A stretch of 64,000 bases of DNA from Chitinophaga sp. sic0106. GTDB taxonomy: Bacteria > Bacteroidota > Bacteroidia > Chitinophagales > Chitinophagaceae. This document shows positions 60,184-64,000 of the stretch, one piece after another. The notes below the pieces were generated by a model, which did no database searches, was not told where the DNA came from, and was given only the letters and a program-made list of their open reading frames with translations. The DNA is taken from assembly GCF_019219075.1 (NCBI RefSeq), contig NZ_JAHUWJ010000012.1, forward strand, positions 124,001-188,000, in the 5' to 3' direction. The position numbers were made by a program, and so were the translations under genes. Every line of letters starts with the position of its first letter. Position 1 is the first letter of the stretch.

Positions 60184-63100
60184 TTACAATTTCACCAACT
60201 TCACAAACGCCATTTTCCCTTCCTGATTCACCCAGGCAAAATAAATACCTTTAGGCAAATCACCTCCAAACCTGATCTGCTGACCAGCTGCAAATTGCAG
60301 CTGCTTCACCGGCCGGCCGTAAAAGTCCGTGACCTGGATCAGTACCGACTTATTGCCTGTGGTCATATTCAGCACAAACTCCGTCGTGGTTGGGTTGGGG
60401 TAAGCGGAAACTATCAGCTGCGGTGCTTTGTCACCCGCCTGTTCCGCCTGTTCACCGTAGTTACACGGTACCGCTATCGTAGACCAGGTAGCTATCTCCC
60501 TAAACTCATCCGACAAGGTAATAGCTACTGACTGTGCTGCGACTCCTGCGGTATCACGCAGTGCAAATGGTGTACCTAGTGAGAATACCGGCGCACCTGA
60601 AGCCGCAGGCGTATATTTCTCCAAGGTACTATAGCCGTTACCGTTAGTACCATTGTACCACACCTGGATGCCATAGGTACCGTTGCCACCTGCCTTACGT
60701 GCGGAAAGTTTCAGCTGTAGCTGATCTTCGGGCGTATAAGCGATACTGTCGCTCTGGATCGGGATCACAAACGGCTGTGCACTTGCCAACGTTTTACCTT
60801 TCAGCTGTTGCTGTAACAGAGTACCGGTACCTACGAGGTTACCGTTGAGGTACAACTCCGCCTCGAGATCAGCCATACGCCCAATGGAGGAATTGTTGCT
60901 AGTACCGGCATACACGGTTACGTTACCTATCTTGCTTTTACGAAGACCTACCTCCACCAGTTGCTGCGCGGTGGCGGTATTACCGGCGCTGTCGGTGGCG
61001 GTCCATACTACAACCGTTTTTCCGAGTGGAAATGCTGAAGGGGCGTCGTTTACAACGGAAGTAATACCGCTTCTGTCGGTAGCCACAGGGGTGGTGAGCT
61101 GCACCCTGGCGGTAGCCACACCGGTATCATTGAGTACATAAATACTGTCTGGGGTTGCAATTGCAGGCGCTGTTGTATCCGGGTATACCAACAACACCGG
61201 GCGTAGGTGCGCATCCGTTACCTCGCGGGCGCTAAAAGTTCCGTCGTTGGTTTGGCCTGATACGGAGGACTGGATCGCTAACGAAAGTACTTTATCACCC
61301 GAAAGCTCCTGCAACAGCGGATCACTGAGGTCCCACTCTGCATAGCCGGAACGCTTGCCTTGTACACTTGCCAGCAGGGAATCCGCTGCAGGACGGTTGT
61401 TCCAGGTGATAGCGGATTCTGTCCAGCCATCGTTGCCTAATTTCCAGATCTGCCATTGTGTGCCAGTGGCGGCGGTGCCGGCGCCCACGATGTTTAAACG
61501 CAGCTTAGCCGTACTTACATTTGTGAGTTGACTGAGATCAAATTTTACAAAACTGATCCTGCTGAAGCTGGCGTTACCATCTTTTTTCACCACCAGCGTA
61601 GTGGCGTTACCGTAGTTATTGGCGGCATAGCTGCCATCGCGCACATAAGCATCGGCAATAGCAAAGGTACCACCGGCAACAGTGGCCACAGCAGCCGATA
61701 CCGCCGTATCCCCATTGCTATAGATCAGTTTTGCGTAAAGGTTGTGCGTGCCCGCGGTAGGTTGCCAGTTATAGTTGTACGGTGCAGTGGTGGCTTCACC
61801 GGCTTTAATACTATCAGCATAATACTCCACGCGCTGAATACCGGTGGTGCCGGCGATGTTTACTGTAACCGGCACCGTAGCACCGGTAGCAAATGCAGCA
61901 CCATCGGCAGGACTGGTAATACTAATCGCCTTCATACTGATGTTTACCGGTTCAGAAACGACGGTAGCATTAGCAGTAGTGGCTTTGACGGTGAGGGTAT
62001 AGTTACCGGGAGGAACGTTCGCCCACGCGAAAGTGTACGGTGCTACACTATCTTCTCCCAATTTATTATTACCGGCATAAAACTCCACATGGGTCACCTT
62101 CGCAGGTCCGTTGGCGGTAGCGTTTACAAACACGGTATCACCGGCGCCATAGGTGGCATTGGCAACGGGCGTGGTAATGCTGGCTACCAGGTCATCCCGG
62201 AGGGTGGCCGGATCTACCGGTGGCTGCGGAAGGCCAAGGGCATCCAGCTCGTCGTATACCGACTGGCTCACATTCAGCCCCCAGTTTTTGAAGAAGCTGC
62301 CGAGGTTATAGCCGCTGATCTGGCTGGCATAGGTCATAAATAACCGCATCTCCGCTTCGTCACCGCTGGGTGCGGGCGCTTCATCGCGGTTACGTTTATG
62401 CAGCGTGTGATAGAAGCTATCGCCGTAAGCCAGCCACAACTGGTGGAACATCCCCAGGCGCACAAACAGCGCCGTGCTGCTGGCATTAAAATTCTTTGCG
62501 GACTGTGGCTGTGCGAGGTAAGCAAAAATGTTGTTCCAGTCGCTCGCGCCTATACCCGGCTGATCGGGATGAATCGCCCGTTTGGCGGCCAGACTATAAA
62601 TATTCACGCATACTTCGATGCAGGTGGACCAGGTCCAGCTGGAATGCTGGTGGTGATGTCCTATTTCGTGGAATACACCCCATCCCCCACTGTTAAGGAT
62701 ATACGAAGGCGTGAGCAGCCAGTTGATGCTGCCGGTAGGGATTCGCACCCGCCCCAGGGAGGTGGCATCCGGGTTGCCGCTGGCCTTTTCCAGCAACATC
62801 AGCTTGTTCTTCAGAAAAGGAGCATGCGTGGGTGTGCTGTTGTCGAGCCCGGAGATATCGCCCTCCGCCTGCATCACCCGGTCCATGAGGGTAAGCAGGG
62901 TATCCTGGTTTTCGTTTTTATATTCTACGGCTTTAACGCGACTAACGACGATGAATACACGATTTGCGGACAGCGTCACATTGGGCGACACGGTATCGGC
63001 TGCCAGCATGTTCAGCCAGTCGTTATGGGTGCTGTAACCTAAAATATAAAACGGCATTTGTTCATAGCCGCTTTGAAAGGTCACTCTCACCTGGTTTGCG

Positions 63101-63504
63101 ACCGATGGCGTATCGGAGGAATACTGCAGGTAAAGATCGCGGCCAGTAGCCGTGGTGATCGTGTTCACGCCAGCTGTAAGAGATACGGTGGTCACTGTTT
63201 GCCGGTCGTACGTGCCTATGATCAGCTTAGGCAGGTCGGTGCCACTCAGCTGCTCCACATTGATCACCAGCGGACCGGTGTTTGCGGCCCGTAGGCCGAC
63301 GGGTTGGAAGTCGGCCACCTGCAAGGAAGTTTTGATACGCCTGGTTTCCCGGGCGATACTGGGTACCTGGGTGATTTCCCAGATATTGCGGGCTACCATA
63401 CGAAAGGTGCTGTCGCTGCCAAGCGGTACAATGGTACCGGCAGCGGTTGTTCTGCCGGCAATTATGCATAGCAGGGCAACCAGGAGGGTAAAGGTTTTTT
63501 TCAT
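60184..63504 (-). CDS. Large secreted M60 metallopeptidase with Ig-like and DNRLRE modules and T9SS tail
   Basis: The 1106-residue protein has a signal peptide (MKKTFTLLVALLCIIAGRTTAAG), an N-terminal domain and an M60 catalytic region (HEIGH 279-283 with E297, HExxH-x13-E). Two Ig-like modules follow (about 445-620: SITTPVANATYGAGDTVFVNAT and SITSPADGAAFATG). A DNRLRE-type carbohydrate-binding domain comes next (ADAYVRDGSYAANNYGNATTLVV). A HYR-like module (DTTAPAIATPDS...) and a C-terminal type IX secretion domain (LIVSAYPNPTTTEFVLNM...GIYFAWV) complete it. It is exported to the cell surface to degrade mucin-like or other glycoproteins. It is a single gene divergent from the phosphatase. Confidence 0.93.
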   Translation of the reverse strand: MKKTFTLLVALLCIIAGRTTAAGTIVPLGSDSTFRMVARNIWEITQVPSIARETRRIKTSLQVADFQPVGLRAANTGPLVINVEQLSGTDLPKLIIGTYDRQTVTTVSLTAGVNTITTATGRDLYLQYSSDTPSVANQVRVTFQSGYEQMPFYILGYSTHNDWLNMLAADTVSPNVTLSANRVFIVVSRVKAVEYKNENQDTLLTLMDRVMQAEGDISGLDNSTPTHAPFLKNKLMLLEKASGNPDATSLGRVRIPTGSINWLLTPSYILNSGGWGVFHEIGHHHQHSSWTWSTCIEVCVNIYSLAAKRAIHPDQPGIGASDWNNIFAYLAQPQSAKNFNASSTALFVRLGMFHQLWLAYGDSFYHTLHKRNRDEAPAPSGDEAEMRLFMTYASQISGYNLGSFFKNWGLNVSQSVYDELDALGLPQPPVDPATLRDDLVASITTPVANATYGAGDTVFVNATANGPAKVTHVEFYAGNNKLGEDSVAPYTFAWANVPPGNYTLTVKATTANATVVSEPVNISMKAISITSPADGAAFATGATVPVTVNIAGTTGIQRVEYYADSIKAGEATTAPYNYNWQPTAGTHNLYAKLIYSNGDTAVSAAVATVAGGTFAIADAYVRDGSYAANNYGNATTLVVKKDGNASFSRISFVKFDLSQLTNVSTAKLRLNIVGAGTAATGTQWQIWKLGNDGWTESAITWNNRPAADSLLASVQGKRSGYAEWDLSDPLLQELSGDKVLSLAIQSSVSGQTNDGTFSAREVTDAHLRPVLLVYPDTTAPAIATPDSIYVLNDTGVATARVQLTTPVATDRSGITSVVNDAPSAFPLGKTVVVWTATDSAGNTATAQQLVEVGLRKSKIGNVTVYAGTSNNSSIGRMADLEAELYLNGNLVGTGTLLQQQLKGKTLASAQPFVIPIQSDSIAYTPEDQLQLKLSARKAGGNGTYGIQVWYNGTNGNGYSTLEKYTPAASGAPVFSLGTPFALRDTAGVAAQSVAITLSDEFREIATWSTIAVPCNYGEQAEQAGDKAPQLIVSAYPNPTTTEFVLNMTTGNKSVLIQVTDFYGRPVKQLQFAAGQQIRFGGDLPKGIYFAWVNQEGKMAFVKLVKL

Positions 63505-63745
63505 AACAATAGTTTTCAGCGTTGATTTTGGTTCACTGTTACTTTAAAAGTACCATAGGAGCGGTAAACAGAGGCAGGTCAAAATCATCATTTACACAGG
63601 AAAAATGTTTCACGGGGTGAAATCTTAAATATTTTTCAGATATTTGCGGTCGAGAAATCTGGACCCCGATATAGTCATGTTTGTTAATCCATACTACAAC
63701 TAACAGTTATTCAACCAGTTCTCCCTTTATTAAAATTTGATACCT

Positions 63746-64000
63746 ATGAACAGAACAATTATCGTAGGCGACATCCACGGATGTTACGATGAACTCATGC
63801 AACTACTTGAACAGGTTAACCTCACCCCTGAAGATTTACTGATTTCCGTTGGCGACATTGTTGACCGCGGCAACAAATCCTTGGAGGTATACCATTACCT
63901 GCGCAATCGCCCCAATACAGTTGTATTGATGGGCAACCACGAAAGAAAGCACCTGAATGGCATCCTGAGCTATTCTCAGGAAATTGTGCGACTGCAATTT
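63746..64000 (+). CDS. Serine/threonine-type metallophosphoesterase, 3' end outside window
   Basis: The open frame starts at ATG 63746 and runs off the window after 85 codons. It shows the calcineurin-like phosphatase motifs in order: GDIHG (residues 8-12), GDIVDRGNKS (about 36-45) and GNHERKH (about 63-69). These supply the metal ligands and the general acid. It resembles PrpA/PrpB-type bacterial protein phosphatases. The 241-base gap to the M60 gene is AT-rich; I could not assign a promoter in it with confidence. Confidence 0.93.
   Translation, partial: MNRTIIVGDIHGCYDELMQLLEQVNLTPEDLLISVGDIVDRGNKSLEVYHYLRNRPNTVVLMGNHERKHLNGILSYSQEIVRLQF

Noticed and set aside
1..64000. tRNA, rRNA, CRISPR arrays, prophage or insertion sequences
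   Set aside because: I saw no cloverleaf-like intergenic sequence, no spaced repeat array, and no transposase or phage gene.

Overview
The window reads as chromosomal DNA of a Bacteroidota member, most likely Chitinophagaceae and Chitinophaga-like. The evidence is two SusC/SusD outer-membrane pairs, an ECF sigma/FecR/STN-SusC cascade, a protein with a type IX secretion C-terminal domain, DUF4843 and PKD-like lipoproteins, FbaA and SmpB of Bacteroidota type, and several TAnnTTTG promoter elements (one with TTTG 19 bases upstream). Most genes carry no obvious Shine-Dalgarno sequence. I see no rRNA, tRNA, CRISPR array, prophage or insertion sequence. Convergent gene pairs are repeatedly separated by strong perfect hairpins.

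Positions 1-8900 are mostly housekeeping: a cystathionine beta-synthase-like enzyme (5' end outside the window), a substrate-binding-like protein, a Rieske-type lipoprotein, fbaA, accD, smpB, two thioredoxin-fold proteins and an ICMT-like methyltransferase. Positions 8961-13861 hold a stand-alone SusC/SusD pair with a long leader. Positions 13966-33524 mix transporters (AspT/YidE-like, sodium:solute symporter, KirBac channel, MFS), rnhA, an acyl-CoA carboxylase beta subunit, a DEAD-box helicase, several one-component regulators (MarR-GNAT, LysR, AraC and a degenerate AraC-like protein) and small enzymes.

Positions 34164-40429 are the most interesting part. Seven same-strand genes, either overlapping or at most 10 bases apart, encode a SpeD-type S-adenosylmethionine decarboxylase, a zinc-ribbon/DUF4178 membrane protein, a small one-helix protein, a DUF350 protein, a polytopic membrane protein fused to a spermidine-synthase domain, an exported FAD amine-oxidase-like protein, and a polytopic membrane protein rich in intramembrane histidine. 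I infer a membrane-associated polyamine (aminopropyl-transfer) system with a periplasmic oxidation step. Its SpeD has serine where the catalytic cysteine is expected.

Positions 40476-54475 carry an M60-type metallopeptidase on the minus strand, then a regulated nutrient-uptake operon: ECF sigma factor, FecR, STN-SusC, SusD, DUF4843, a PKD-like lipoprotein, two tandem HExxH lipoproteins and a TlpA-like thioredoxin. The likely substrate is peptide or glycoprotein derived. Positions 54567-64000 hold a DUF5996 protein, a Crp/Fnr regulator next to a DJ-1/PfpI protein with a textbook CRP-type operator between them, two poorly known proteins, a methyltransferase, a large secreted M60 peptidase with Ig-like and DNRLRE modules and a T9SS tail, and the start of a serine/threonine phosphatase that runs off the end.
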